From Xanthostigma xanthostigma (taxonomy: Eukaryota; Arthropoda; Insecta; Raphidioptera; Raphidiidae), in contig OY754469.1 in assembly GCA_963575645.1 (NCBI GenBank), positions 14,526,001-14,590,000 on the forward strand: a DNA stretch of 64,000 nucleotides, written 5' to 3'. The notes beneath the pieces are model-generated. The model had not been told where the DNA came from, did no database searches, and saw nothing but the letters and a program-made list of their open reading frames with translations. The position numbers were made by a program, and so were the translations under genes. Below, in pieces: positions 1-11,286 of this stretch (the first letter of the stretch is position 1; every line of letters begins with the position of its first letter).

Positions 1-452
1 GATATTGTCAACGAGGAAGTTAATACGAGATATTACACACAACAAACAAAAGATTCGTGTTGTTCGACTGTTTCTTCAGTTGTTCGACTTTTTCTTAATC
101 CCGTGGGACCGAGAACCGAGACGACGAGGCGCGATGCGGGGAACGGGGAAGCGAGAACACTTTTTTACTAATTGTTTTTTGTGTATCACAGCTTCCAGTT
201 GGCCATTTATTGTACGACCTTGTTGCTTCTAGTGTTTTTATTTAATGAATCAATTAGATAGATGAACATTTACAGCACAGCTTTTGTTTCTTGTGGTACA
301 TGATTGGTGTTCGTACGTGTCAGGGGGGGGGGGTCATCTCATGTATTTTACCTTAATAATAATTTAAAGCTATATATCCAATATTTCCATAATATAATTA
401 AAAAATAATTTCGAAAACTAAAACCCGACTACTAAAAAGTATGAAACAAGAA
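1..452. other. Unassigned AT-rich DNA with a poly-G tract
   Basis: I recognise no gene here. A short open frame at the left edge has no familiar motif and looks like chance. An 11-base G run lies at 323-333. The rest is plain AT-rich sequence. Confidence 0.5.
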
Positions 453-632
453 AATATTCTCATCTGAGGATAGCCGTGGCCGTATGCCACCTCATATATA
501 TGGTCATATGGCGCCCTCTAGATGTATACCGCACTTTACCCTAAAGCTTATGATCGCTTATTATATTGTTAAAATGTATTGTTTTGTTAAGGTAGGTGGC
601 ATACGACCATGGCTACCTCAGATGAGAATATT
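453..632. repeat. Short MITE with about 38-bp inverted ends
   Basis: The left arm (about 454-492) and right arm (about 594-632) are inverted copies of each other. They share ATTCTCATCTGAGG and, after a small indel, the CGTATGCCACCT segment. The roughly 100 bp between the arms has no coding content. This is the layout of a non-autonomous DNA transposon. The superfamily cannot be set because no clear target duplication is visible. Confidence 0.7.
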
Positions 633-1422
633 ATCTTTTATTTTTTATGTGTTTCCAATTTGCTCATCCCTGGGACCAAAATTCAAAAATAAATGTAGCC
701 TGTGTTACCCGGGCCATAATAGCGAATCGATTGACACCTTATTTATCAAAATCGGATGAATAGTTCAGGCGCTACGGTGGAACATCCGTAAATACAAACA
801 TACATAGACCGCTATACTTATAACTCTTCCTTTTTGGCTGCGCCGCAGTCGGGTAAAAATAACAACAAAGTAATGCTAACCTATGACAATCAATAAAACG
901 TTTTATTCGACAGTAAAAATTGTGTTGCAGAAGAAATAGATTTAATCCGCGATTTTTGAGTAATAATCCGTTCGTTTCTATATTTATGATTCTCAGAATT
1001 GAACTTCAATTTTAAAAGACATTATTCTAAAACGATTGAGAAACATTTATTAAAAAACGCGAAAGAAAAATCCCCCGCCTCTACGAAATAACTTACTAAC
1101 AGTGAAAAGATTTCGAATAAAATACACTTTCTCTTGTTTAAAAGAAAGAAATAGAGGTCCTGCAGGAGAGGAAGTCTTTATTACAAAAAAATTTATAACA
1201 TATTGAAAATTCGTCCGCGAGAGATCGTTGGAACTTCATATAAAATATTACGTAATATAAATGCATACACTATCGTTCAAAAAGTTAACCAGAGTTAAAA
1301 ATTAGGACGGTTCTAGATCTCTTCGAATAGTATTTTGCCAACGAACGCTTTTAAGTTGAAAACTGTCAGAAGCAGTACAGAACCTATCCATTCAGCTAGT
1401 GACAAATAGACAGGTTATAGAC
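633..1422. other. AT-rich stretch with an RTE-like repeat tail
   Basis: Around 690-850 there is a phrase common in insect RTE-derived repeats (a run reading AAAATCGGATGAATAG, then a C/G-rich end at 838-853). It resembles the repeats at 21708 and 57151. The rest (853-1422) shows nothing recognisable. Confidence 0.4.
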
Positions 1423-1715
1423 CAGACCTGGGCAAATGGTGACCCGCGGGCCGGATTCGGCCCGCAGTAGACTATTGTCCGGCCCGCGAAGCATTTTATA
1501 AATGATTATTAAGAGCGAAAATAGTTTGCCAATATAATTTGGCGCATAAAAAAAATTTTAGAAAAATAGTCAATAGCAACGGCCACAACAGACGAAAAAA
1601 TACCTTTTTGTTGCGGAAATAAAAGGACCTTTTTTTTTTGCTTTCCAAATTTTTGACCTCGGGCAAATTTTCATCAGCAATGTGGCCCGACGATCAAAAG
1701 ATTTGCCCGCCCCTG
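1423..1715. mobile_element. hAT-type non-autonomous element, exact 8-bp duplication TTATAGAC
   Basis: The ends are imperfect inverted repeats (CAGACCTGGGCAAATGG at left, inverse of CAGGGGCGGGCAAATC at right). They are flanked by identical 8-bp direct repeats TTATAGAC at 1415-1422 and 1716-1723. CAG-type ends with 8-bp duplications define the hAT superfamily. The 293-bp body is non-coding and carries G/C-rich GGGCCGGA motifs near the left end. A second, inverted copy of the family lies at 9643-9886. Confidence 0.88.
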
Positions 1716-1731
1716 TTATAGACGATCAACA

Positions 1732-1890
1732 GCTGAGGTCATCAGCGTCTATGTGTGTATGCTAGTCAACATACACAAACCGACTGGTACGAGCTTGAGT
1801 TTCCGGAAGATCTAATTCCAAAAAGCATTAGAATGCAAACTACGCGTTCCAAAGTTTCCCGTAGGCGAGGCTTAAGGACAATTGAGTCAA
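1732..1890. repeat. Dispersed repeat, copy 1 (second copy at 5277)
   Basis: This block shares long interrupted identity with 5277-5440. Both have an ATCAGC(G/A)TCTATGTGTGT lead, ACAAACCGACTGGTACGAGCT in the middle, and a reduced AATGCAAACT...GTTTCCC end. Neither copy has an open frame. The pair lies about 3.5 kb apart in the same orientation. The family is unidentified. Confidence 0.65.
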
Positions 1891-2059
1891 GTTATTAATT
1901 AAAAAATAAATAAAACAGTTTAGAACTGCCGGAACTCAGAATTGATAAATAAATACACCTATTAGGCCTATCTATTTACAAATAATTATATTTTAAGGGT
2001 ACCATATCTCAGAATCAAAAGGGTGGAACCTTAATAGGATCACATTTTCTCAGTGACGT

Positions 2060-2405
2060 TTAGGTTTTAAAATTAGAACAGAGGCTATTTTCCCTGCTAG
2101 ATTTGCTGCTAGGTATATGAACAAGAAACAATCAGGAAGTAGTATCTTGTCACGTGGGCAGTTGAACAAACGCCCACATACCAACATGCCTTCATTCTGC
2201 TCACAGTCAGACAACAGACACGTTTTGCTCTGTGCTTATATTCAAATTGTCACTTCGCGCGTAGATGATCTATCCACAAAACGCGCTTGAAAAATAGTCT
2301 CGTGTGAAGTGAGCACTTAACGGCAATCAAGAAAACCAGCGCTAGAAAACTAGTAGGCAAAAAGGAATCTAGCAGCGTTTCTAGCCTCGTGTGCAGCGGC
2401 CTTAA
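2060..2405. repeat. Copy of a hAT-like repeat shared with 40612
   Basis: The sequence from GGTTTTAAAATTAGAA through CTAGCAGCGTTTCTAGCC and GTGTGCAGCGGC is shared with 40612-41015. Shared internal parts include the CTGCTAGATTTGCTGCTAGGTA-type start, the cACGTGgc segment near 2150, and the reversed oligomers around 2250-2330. The family is GC-richer than its surroundings. No target duplication was identified. Confidence 0.6.
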
Positions 2406-2823
2406 AATGAATATTTATCAGCAATAATGAATTGGCCGGTAGTGTACATAATATCCGTTCAATTTTGCTGCTTCTCCGATTTGTATGGCACGAGAAAATG
2501 GCAGAGACACATTCTCGCGTCACATTACATCGATTGTTTTGCTAGCACAATATTGAAAATATATTTCTCAACAAAAATATGTCAGACATTTTAAACCGCG
2601 TATTTTATTAACCCACGTTCTTCTTTCCAAACGAGTTCGTGAGAAGTAGGTGTGGGAAAAATGGAAGAGACAAGATTTTAGGAGTCGATGTATTTTTATT
2701 TTAGTAGCTATATCCGTTCTTTTAGCTCATTTAACAAGAGTCTGACGGAAGGCGTTTTTCTCACTTTCAGCCGAAGCGCCAAAGTTGAAAGCTAAAAAAC
2801 GAGTGTGCTTTAGACCACACGAC

Positions 2824-3405
2824 TGAAGTAAAACTTCTTCTTGCCATAATTCACCCGAAAATTCACAAAATGTGAACTTTAAAATGAATTTACAATTTTA
2901 TTCACTTTAAACGTAGAATATTTAATGTATTGAACAAAATATTAATTTATAAAATTATTCAAGAACGAAATGAACAGTCTAATGTACGAAGAAAGAAATA
3001 TAAACATAAAGATATAATGAAAGCAAAAGTAATACATTGCAATTACTTAGCTCTCGTTGGATTTTAAGCGTAAATCTGTATGAAATATTATTTAAAGTAG
3101 GTTTACAAAACTTTTTTCTATCACCCGATAGCGCCACTGGCAAGTAAAGTATGTGTCATTCTATTGTTAGTACTGCTTATATTTTGGGCCACCTGATGGC
3201 GCCACTAGTCAGCGAAGTATTTGTTTCGGCCTCCTGATGGCGCCACTAGCAAGTGAAGTATTTGTCATCCTCTTTCTATCTTCACTAACTTATATCTCCC
3301 TCTCAACTTCCGTTCGCCTCGCCCAATCACACTTCCGTAAATCTCTCGTCACGCATTCACCAGCTTACTCCCCAAGTCAAGCGTGCGTAAAGAAGTTTTA
3401 CTTCA
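2824..3405. repeat. Element with TGAAGTAAAACTTCTT inverted ends, copy 1
   Basis: TGAAGTAAAACTTCTT at 2824-2839 is matched in inverse at 3390-3405. A second copy at 44379-44920 keeps the same ends and the same right-hand stretch (CTCCCCAAGTCAAGCG near 3370). A triplicated unit (GATGGCGCCACTAG...AAGTATTTGT) lies inside at about 3125-3270. There is no coding content. The CACGAC preceding the left end is shared by both copies, so the true left border may lie a little further out. Confidence 0.65.
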
Positions 3406-3947
3406 ATTATAATCGGTACCAAAATATTTTTTAAAGAAAATATTCCCCTTTGTGAAAAGTAAATGATGAATTTTATGTATACTTTGCTCAGGTATTCTAA
3501 ACCAAACAATATTCTGGAAACAGCTCCAAACAAACTTGATATTTTTTAAACAAGATGTTTTGCAATTTTCCTAAGTATTTTTTTATACAATAAGAAGTTC
3601 ATATTACGTAAAAATAAGTATACAATATTATAATAAATAACATAGGAATAAAATTTCAATCTTATCTCAAAAAATTCATTTTCTTTGCAGCGTAGGTAGT
3701 CTCGACAATATCGTTTTTAACACTTTATCACATTGTATATGCATGCTTAGATACAACAAACAGGGTGTTCCAACACATCTTAACGTTGAAAATCTATCCA
3801 TGAATTTCTTAAGGAGGAACGAAAAAAATAACTAAACACAATTTTCTCGGCGTAAGTTTAAACAATGATGATTATTTTTAATATTCTGCATTGAAAGTCG
3901 ACACTTAGAAAATTGTACACATCTCTACTTCTATACCCTAATATATA
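3406..3947. other. Unassigned AT-rich stretch
   Basis: No gene or clear element ends are visible. A fragment reading CAGGGTGTTCCAACAC (about 3762) resembles the ends of TA-flanked MITEs, but I found no partner. The final bases before 3948 look like the left edge of the repeat that continues at 4853. Confidence 0.4.
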
Positions 3948-4852
3948 AAGGGTGTTTTTTTTGGAGGTTTGGTTTTGAAATTGGCAACACCGTTTCAAGT
4001 GACAGTTAATTTGACAGTTGACAGATGATTTGTGGTCAGTATGTTTTGCCATTTCACCATGAATAGACTTACATCAGTACAACGCTTGCAAATTGTGCAA
4101 ATTTATTTTGAAAATTATGGTTCAGTTTGCCAAACTAACCGTGCGCTACGTCCATTTTACGGTCGACATAATCGTCCATCCGAGCAAGTTATTCGGAAAA
4201 CCATGGATCGTTTTCGAACTACGCATACTCTAGTTGATAATACGCATCCACAAAGACGCCATACAGTGCGCACAGAACATGCCATTGCTGCTGTGGTGCG
4301 TAGTGTTGAGGAGGACCCGAATGAGTCAATACGCCGTCGTGTACAGCAATTGGGACTGTGCCCATCCACGTTGTGGAAGATTTTGCGTAAAGATCTTGGC
4401 TTACAAGCTTACAAGATCCAGCTTGTGCAAGAGTTAAAGCCGCGTGACCATTATGCGCGCCGTCGTTCGGTGAATGGGCCGAAAACAATATTCAGCTTGA
4501 TCCTCTTTTTCAACGCAAAATTTTGATCTCACACCTATGGATTACTTTCTTTGGGGATACGTGAAGTCACTAGTCTACGCCGATAAACCACAGACGTTGG
4601 ATCACTTGGAAGTCAACATTCGCCGCGCTATTGGCGATATACGGCCCCAGATGCTCGATAAAGTGATCGAAAATTGGACTTCCCGATTGCGCTTCATTCA
4701 AGCCAGCCGTGGCGCCCATATGCCCGAAATCATATTTAAACATAAATGGCATAAAATTATATTTTAAACAAAGCCAACAACGTGGCCAGCAACCTTATTT
4801 TTACGTGTTTTATTTCATTTTAAAGTTGTATACCTCTAAAAAAAACACCCAT
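3948..4852 (+). mobile_element. Internally deleted Tc1/mariner-superfamily element
   Basis: GGGTGTTTTTTTTGGAGGT (3950-3968) is matched by its inverse with one mismatch at 4832-4850, and TA sits at 3946-3947 and 4853-4854. The flanks join as one sequence when the 905-bp element is removed, which supports a TA duplication. The interior codes for the first and last parts of a transposase only, so the copy cannot move by itself. It sits inside the left edge of the Helentron-like repeat at 4855. Confidence 0.85.
4059..4767 (+). pseudogene. Tc1/mariner-type transposase remnant lacking the catalytic core
   Basis: The first part (4059 to about 4500) begins MNRLTSVQRLQIVQIYF. It shows a helix-turn-helix DNA-binding region of the kind found in insect mariner-like transposases, with a second helical segment (about residues 75-125). 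The second part (about 4522-4764, in a different frame) reads DLTPMDYFLWGYVKS and ends RGAHMPEIIFKH, typical of the C-terminal end after the last catalytic acidic residue. The middle with the DDE/DDD residues is missing, and the junction near 4490-4525 also shifts frame. It is therefore a dead gene made by internal deletion. The exact family (for example DD34D versus others) cannot be set because the catalytic spacing is lost. Confidence 0.85.
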
Positions 4853-4854
4853 TA

Positions 4855-5180
4855 TAAAGCTGAAGAGTTTGTTTGTTTGATTGTACGCGCTAATCTCAGG
4901 AACTACTGGTTCGAATTGAATTTTTTTTTTTGTTGTATAGTCCATTTATCGAGGAAGGCTATAGGCTATATAATATCACACTACGACCAATAGGAGCGAA
5001 GCATCAATGAAAAATGTATCTCAAAATTTGTCCGTCCTACAAAAACGTTTGAACGATTACTCCGATCATCATGAAATTTGGACACAACATTAATCTCGGT
5101 AAACTAAGATGAACGTGCGTACTCATGCACCCGCCTCCATTCGTTCTTTTGCATCCGGGTGAAACCGGGCGGGACCGCTA
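4855..5180 (+). repeat. Helentron-like or SINE-like dispersed repeat
   Basis: The unit runs from AAGCTGAAGAGTTTGTTTG through CGCGCTAATCTCAGGAACT and ATTTATCGAGGAAGGCTATA to a G/C-rich end (GGGTGAAACCGGGCGGGAC, about 5157-5175). The same end motif closes repeats at about 56310 and 59102. Units of this wording are widespread in insect genomes, and I recall them as non-autonomous Helitron-related or RTE-related repeats. The class is inference. It has no coding content. Confidence 0.55.
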
Positions 5181-5276
5181 TAGTTATCAATAAAAGCGTT
5201 TTTAATAGCCTGCTTGATGTCTCTTTAGCAAAAGTTTAATGTTTAGGAACGAACATGATTTTTGATCTATCAATAC

Positions 5277-5440
5277 ATTGTAGATAATCAGCATCTATGT
5301 GTGTATTAGAGAATCTGCTAGCCAACACACACAAACCGACTGGTACGAGCTCGAATTCCTGGGATCGCTAATTCCCATAAAAAACATTGAAATGCAAACT
5401 TCATTTCAATGTTTCCCCTGAAGGGGTTTTAAACAATTAT
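5277..5440. repeat. Dispersed repeat, copy 2 (first at 1732)
   Basis: This is a diverged direct copy of 1732-1890 and shares CACAAACCGACTGGTACGAG and the AATGCAAACTTC...GTTTCCCC end. The element ends are not clear in either copy. Confidence 0.65.
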
Positions 5441-6177
5441 TACACAAAGCTATTTTTATCATAAAAATATAGTATTTTTTCAATCAAAATCGACTTTCTA
5501 TTTATGCATTACTTTCATACTAAAGAAAGTAAGTAATATTTTTATTTACAATAATCGTGGCTCACATGTTGCGCTCTCAGATTTCCCTTCCAGCCTCGGC
5601 GGTTTTATGCAAGCGATTGGGCAAACAAAATTATAAAGTCTAATATGCAAGATCACGTTGTATAAATAAAGAAAAAAGTGGAACGTCGAAAGAAAAGAGC
5701 ATCGGAACATCGTACAGTTAACATAGATCGAGTACCGTATGTATAAAAGACATATTAGCTATGGCGTGTGCATTCTCTTCATTTGCTTTCGCTCATAGAG
5801 CTGTATATTTCTGGAAAGAGTGCGCAGGAACCTTTACAATGTCGAGGGTTCACGCATTAAAATTATGTTTATGATATTAAGCGAAAATTTTTCAACAATT
5901 TGGAAACTAATGTTTTTTGTGTAGTTCCGAAAATTATATTCTTAAAAATCTCCAAAATAAATATTACCTTTTTAAATAAGAAAATTGTTTAAAGGAAAAT
6001 TACCCAGAAAAAAATTACAACAAAGTTAAATGAGAAATTTCAGGTACAGAGATAAGAACCTAAAATTTTGGCTAGTTTTGTTTGAAATTATTCTTTAGTG
6101 AAATATCTCTTTGAAATTTTCTGTCCACGGGAAAGAGAAACCCTGGTAACGCAAATTTAAAAAGCAAAGTGCATGAA
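5441..6177. other. Unassigned stretch
   Basis: No open frame of note is present. It is mostly AT-rich, with a less AT-rich part at about 5560-5830. No inverted ends or repeat partner was found in the window. Confidence 0.45.
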
Positions 6178-6448
6178 GTCTGTAACCAGGAGACCTAGCT
6201 TCCTATGCTTGTCGTGTTTCAAAACGGACCGTTTTCTGGCGCACGCGTGATGGCGCTGTTATCACTACCTGGGAAGACTTTGGTTCTTTCCACCTGTTTT
6301 CGCCATAGTTACCAAAGTTGTTTAACTGCACATACACTACACACATGTAATGAGCATGTGTGCGTTACCCAGTAGCTAACGCCATATTAGTTCATGCGAC
6401 AGATATCGGTCCACCGCTACACTCGAGCTGGGTCTCCTGGTTACAGAC
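6178..6448. repeat. MITE with 18-bp perfect inverted ends
   Basis: GTCTGTAACCAGGAGACC (6178-6195) is perfectly inverted at 6431-6448, and similarity continues inward (TAGCTT / GAGCTG). The 271-bp body is non-coding. Direct repeats containing GGTAACGCAAA lie outside both ends (about 6145-6155 and 6491-6501), 20 to 40 bp away from the ends. No immediate target duplication is evident. Confidence 0.65.
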
Positions 6449-6842
6449 ATGGGAAAGTGATATAACGCCGGGGAAATATAAGAGAAATCTTGGTAACGCA
6501 AAATGGACAACGGATCAATGAAACGAGTTCATAATAAATTTTAGATTATTAAACACAAAGGGATAAAGAAGTTCCACTTCCTCCGTGAACTTATGAAGGT
6601 GAGGCTTACACGTTTTTATTTTCATTTTTTTTTATTTAGAAACATTTGAGCTCATGCGAGCATTTATCATCTTCGGAAATGATCTTAACAGATGTTTCAA
6701 TAATTATAGTACGTTAACGACATGAATGAGGTTATGATTGATTCGCGTAGACAAAACTCGTTCCACAACTCGCCAAGGTCATCCTTGTCAAGAATTTGTA
6801 TAATCATAATCATAATTTTATTTATCCAATATTACATACAAG

Positions 6843-8526
6843 TAGTGTCCGACCGAAACTAGTTTTTACGGCCGAAACCGAAACCGAATATCGGTTTTAG
6901 TCTCAGTTTTGGCCGAAACCGAAACTTCATGTTTTCGTGGGAAAAATAAACATCATCTTAAACAGTCTTTATTTTTTTTTAAATTAATCATATAATAATC
7001 ATTCAGCCTCTCATACTTTAACTATAATCATTAACTTGTCATATCATATTATTACCCCCCTTATTTCAAAATGCACAAATAAATATACTTTTTTTTTAAT
7101 ATTATGAAATGAAATAAAAGCTACAAAACAAAATTACTTTTTAGTAAAAAGTATTTACATAATAAATATGTTTAGGTAGGTACACACAACAAAAAAAAGA
7201 AAACACTCTTTCATCTTAAGGAAGTACCCTCGATAAATGAATTAACAAACAGAAAATTACGAAAATTTGCAAATATGTCAAAACCTTTTCAAAAATGACT
7301 CAGTTAAATTTTTGTGATTTTTGGTTGACTTTGAAAAAAGTTATTGATAATTTTATTTCGCTGCACTTAACATGGAGTCTTATGGAAATCTGTGATTTTG
7401 ACGCACTCCATCATTTATTACGTTGGAATTGACAAACAGATTTTGATAAAATTTTCAGGAAATATAAACGAATATTCTATGAACATTTTTCTTTTTCCAA
7501 AACATATAAAGCTTGCTTATGTTAATAGAAATAACTAAAATAAAGCCGAGATTTTTATCAATTCATAAACATGGCAACACCGCAATATTAAAGTTTGTGG
7601 CGCGTCATTCAAAGGTAAGTTACGAAACTGCAGCAGTTTTGATATCGTAAAAACATACGTAAATTGAGTAAATGCTAAAAGCATAGTATTCCAAAAAAAA
7701 ATGATAGTATATTATTATTTCCAAAATGACGGGAATAAAGAAAAGCATTTTCATAAATTAATGCGAATTTGACACCGCGTGCTGACTTATGATGCGTACA
7801 TAAGCACTTGTAACTATGGCAAGGCATGCGGTGTTGCCAAATTATATACTACGTTACTCAAGTAGAAGACTGAAATTCTTTGACTTACTGCATACCGAGA
7901 GTACTTCCTTAAGAGTATTCGTCCCTACAAATACCCCCTGCACCCTTCATCTCAAATCTTTTCCCCTCGCCTAAAAACGGTTCGCGCTCTCCCGACGCTA
8001 TTTTTAAAGCTAGAGGGTTCTGGTAAACGCCAAATGAAAGACAAAGAATCAGACTACAGATCCTTCAGGCGAATTTTTTGAAAAAAAAATTCCTGAAAAA
8101 ACTTACAACCTTTTGAAAAAAATAATACGTTACGTAATATTTCACACGTAGGCGAAACTGTTCTTCCAAACTTTGGTCATTTTGTATGGTACTCTTGTTA
8201 ACGAACTACAATAAAATTAAAATTAATAAGTAGGTATCTACCTACCAAATACAACAACTAAATAAATTTTTAATGCAAATAATACTTCAATCGAAAGTAT
8301 CAAAATAAAAAAAGTTTTCTTTCAAACTGAAAAAAAAACGCGGAGCGCGCAGACATAAAAGACACTTCGTCGCTCGTAGCTGTACCGCATTTCAGCGCGA
8401 AACGTCCCGAATGTAGTTTCGGTTTCGGCCCTAGTTTCGGCCGGATGGGCAGCCGAAACCGAAACTAAGCCGACACCAGTTTTTTGGTCGAAACTAGGCC
8501 GAAACCGAAATTTCGGTCGGACACTA
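6843..8526. mobile_element. hAT-type element, TAGTGTCCGACCGAAA ends
   Basis: TAGTGTCCGACCGAAACTAG at the left is inverted at the right (TTTCGGTCGGACACTA). Both subterminal regions carry many GGCCGAAACCGAAA repeats, as hAT elements often do to bind transposase. Flanks CATACAAG and CATAGCAG match at 6 of 8 bases, consistent with an aged 8-bp duplication. There is no transposase reading frame, so it is non-autonomous. A TTAA-flanked element is nested at 7222-7908. Confidence 0.8.
7222..7908. mobile_element. TTAA-flanked element nested in the hAT
   Basis: TTAA (7218-7221) GGAAGTACCCTCG at the left is mirrored by CGAGAGTACTTCC TTAA (7909-7912) at the right. TTAA duplications are typical of piggyBac-type transposons. 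The interior is AT-rich and non-coding. The ends resemble those of the TTAA elements at 46244 and, less closely, 23787. The family label rests on target site and ends only. Confidence 0.75.
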
Positions 8527-8930
8527 CATAGCAGTTAAAATTAAACAGAGTAGTTAAAATTAAACTCTCTGTCCCATTTACAATGGTACTCCGTGACAGT
8601 AGCTAACTCTAGCTCTAGGTAAACCGAATCGTTTTGGCATGCATGCGACGATGGCACGTTCCAGAATCAATCACGACTGCTTCTTCTTATCACAGGTGCT
8701 GTTGATTGGATTTGTTATACGCTACCTCTTGCTTCAGGCTATGCCAAGTTATGTATTGAATCTAGCAGCTACTACAACATCTAATCTTCTGAGGTAATAT
8801 ACGACACATTCTAATCGAGTCATTTTCAAATGTACTTGGCATTTAATTGCTTATTTCTTCGAAAGAATATCGGAAATTTTAATTAAATAATAACCTTTCT
8901 TGTCTTTTATGTGTTCCAACTCTGTAGATC

Positions 8931-9990
8931 AGTTTTTTTTTAACTAACGGGAGTCGGATTGTCACCGGGAATACTGCAGCCTCTAGGACTTATTGTGCTA
9001 TCTCCCAATCACGTCCTCGTTCCTTGCACTAGTTTGTGCAGTCCGTGGACTGGGTGATTGATATAGTCTTCTGGACTCATTCTACATTGTCCCCGTTAAA
9101 CACAGTCCCATTCTTTGGAGGTGTCCTTTCAGGGTACAATGTCCTGTCAGGAGGCCTACCTCGAGACGAAGATTGTTCCTACTGAGTTGTAGTAGTTCTT
9201 CATTCATCTTTCGGGATGGACCTTTAATAAAAGTCTTGCCATATTGCAGCCCGGTTTGATTCCAGTATGTATTGTGCTCATTTTTGATCCATTCCCTTAT
9301 TTGACCCCGTACTGTGCTTTTGGACACTCCCAGGGCAGGTTTTGGGCCGATGTATGGAGTTGACGATCCTTTTCTCGCCAGCTCATCAGCTTCTTCGTTG
9401 CCTTCGATTCCGGAGTTTCCCGGCACCCACAGTAAAGTTATTTTGTTGTATTCTGCCAGAACTCTAAGTTTCTAAGTTCTCTTATGCATTCCCAAACCAA
9501 CTTGGATTCGCTTCTGAATTAGTAATGGCCTTCAGTGATGCCTGACTGTCTGATGCAATATGGATCCGATTATTTTTGCATTTCTTCCTATTGTTTTCAT
9601 ATTATACACATTGCAATATTTCAGATCAGGGATGCTCTAATCCAGGGCCACATAGCTGATGAAAATTTGACCGCGGGACAAAAATTTGCAGAGCAAAAAA
9701 AAAGGTCCTCACATTCTATTTCCGCATTTGGAGAGCAAAAAAAAAAGAAAAAGCTCCTTTTCGTCTGTTCTGGCGCCCTTGCTATTTCTTTACTATTTTT
9801 CTAAAATTTATAAAATGCTTCGCGGGCCGGACAAAATTGTGCTGCGGGCCGGATCCGTCCCGCGTGCCGCCATTTGCCCAGGCCTGCTCTAATCAGACAT
9901 AGTGGTGACGATCTACCACAAAATATTCAAGAGGCAAGCCATCAACTAGGTTATATGCGCTGTTTAAAATTATCAAATTTTGATGTGTTG
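8931..9990 (-). pseudogene. 3' fragment of an RNase H-bearing LINE ORF2
   Basis: On the minus strand 9082-9426 reads VPGNSGIEGNEEADELARKG, the hallmark C-terminal half of the RNase H domain of Jockey/R1/I-type non-LTR retrotransposons. The upstream part continues beyond a frame break with HIASDSQASLKAI (about 9540-9580), the earlier acidic-residue block of the same domain. Still further upstream, beyond the hAT insertion at 9643-9886, a short AEIL-like trace may continue the same ORF. The downstream part (8940-9080) is frameshifted. A poly-T run near 8932-8940 would be the poly(A) tail. It is a 5'-truncated, decayed copy, and the clade is not assigned. Confidence 0.8.
9643..9886. mobile_element. 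hAT-type MITE, exact 8-bp duplication CTCTAATC
   Basis: The element is bracketed by identical CTCTAATC at 9635-9642 and 9887-9894. Its right end is the inverse of CAGGCCTGGGCAAATGGC, matching the left end of the element at 1423, so the two are inverted copies of one family. The 244-bp body has two A-runs and GGGCCGGA motifs. It interrupts the LINE fragment and is therefore younger than it. Confidence 0.87.
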
Positions 9991-10945
9991 AACGTCCCTA
10001 TTTTCGAATTAAAATGACGGCCGTAATTCTTTTTGCTGTATCAGATTAAATGTAGCTCGGACTGGATGTGTAATCTCAGAGAGGAATATTAAAAGAAAAC
10101 TAGTTGTCATCCGATTCTCTAACTCGTCGGAAGGTTGGTTGCAAAATTTGTAACGAACAGATAGACAGACAAGAAATCAAGTTAATAAAAACGTATTGAT
10201 ATTCAAATTTTTCTTTAACGTCTGATTATATCTAATTTTAAATATCTAATTTTCAGACAATTTATTAATTTATTGAATTTATTAATTTTTTCAATAAAAT
10301 GTCTGAAGATTAGTCGAAAATGTTAGTTATTGAAAAACGTATTAATATTAAAATTATGCACATCCCTGTGCCAGCAAGCCATAGCGGCGCGGGATGAGAC
10401 AATGCACCTGTAGTGTTTTGTTTGTGCCTTGTATAGGCGACAGGTAACCTTCGGAGTGACGGTATAGAAGCTGTATAAGTAAGATTATCAGCCTGAAACA
10501 CGTCTCAAGCTCAAAACACACAGTTCTTATTAACGTCGACTTAACGGTTGATATATACAATGTGTTCTGCATGAGTTGGTTAGTAACTGGATGTCATTTT
10601 TCGCACACGGTAAGGTTTCGATCCACTTTAAAATTTCCATTGGTAACTGAAATGTTATCGGATTTAGCTGAAGTTGTAAAATGGATTGAGACTTTAAAAA
10701 ATAAGAAATTGGAAATCAGAAAAAAAAACTCGTGACAGTCTACCTCATATTTTCATCAAAAAAGAGAAAATTTTCAACCAGGGATCTCATCAAAAACTTT
10801 CGGTCTAAGCTCCAGAAATATGGCAAGATGAGGATGGACATGATACTCGAGGTAAAACAGCAATAAAACTACCGTTGGCAACAAAAGACATTTTCTTCAT
10901 ACCTCGATGAAAAGTGCATACTTTCAAATAGATGTAGGTATGTCT
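9991..10945. other. Unassigned stretch between LINE fragment and LTR element
   Basis: At 10200-10315 there is an AT-rich segment with TTTTCAGACA and TGTCTGAAGATTAGTCGAAA. It resembles the TCTGAAAAATTGGTCGA motif seen near 59275, 59934, 62310 and 63518. No gene is visible in the rest. Confidence 0.4.
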
Positions 10946-11286
10946 TGTAACGCTCGGCTCCTTTAGCGCTACTGAACTTATTAACTAAAGTAAATAAAAA
11001 TGTGGTTTGCTTAATGAAAAAAAGTAATTATATTGAAAATAAAATCAAACACAAAAATTACCGTTTACAAAAAAAATACAATGAAAAAAATGCAATTAAT
11101 AATACCTTTTTAATCAATAATTTCACAATAAAAAAAAATGTATATAACAAAAATTATTCTTAACTACGGCAGAGCCTACCAACTAATTATTACTATTGAA
11201 CAAAAAAAAATGTATTTTTGACTCTCAGAGTCGTGACCTTCATAAGGTCACTAGAAAAATAAAACTGTAACATCTGGGATGTTACA
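10946..11286 (-). repeat. 3' LTR (left copy)
   Basis: It matches 13757-14100 over its whole length. It begins TGTAACGCTCGGCTCC and ends GATGTTACA. The last 21 bases form a 9-bp stem hairpin (TGTAACATC / GATGTTACA), and another 8-bp stem (GTGACCTT / AAGGTCAC) lies just inside. Confidence 0.92.

Noticed and set aside
3125..3270. CRISPR-like regular repeats
   Set aside because: Three imperfect units with unequal spacing inside a repetitive element in eukaryotic DNA. Simple local triplication.
3809..3830. TTAAGGAGGAACG as the end of another TTAA element
   Set aside because: No inverted partner with TTAA was found within several kilobases.
4157..4752. Minus-strand and alternate-frame ORFs in the mariner element
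   Set aside because: Shadows of the transposase remnant. Only the plus-strand frames contain helix-turn-helix and LTPMDYFLWG wording.
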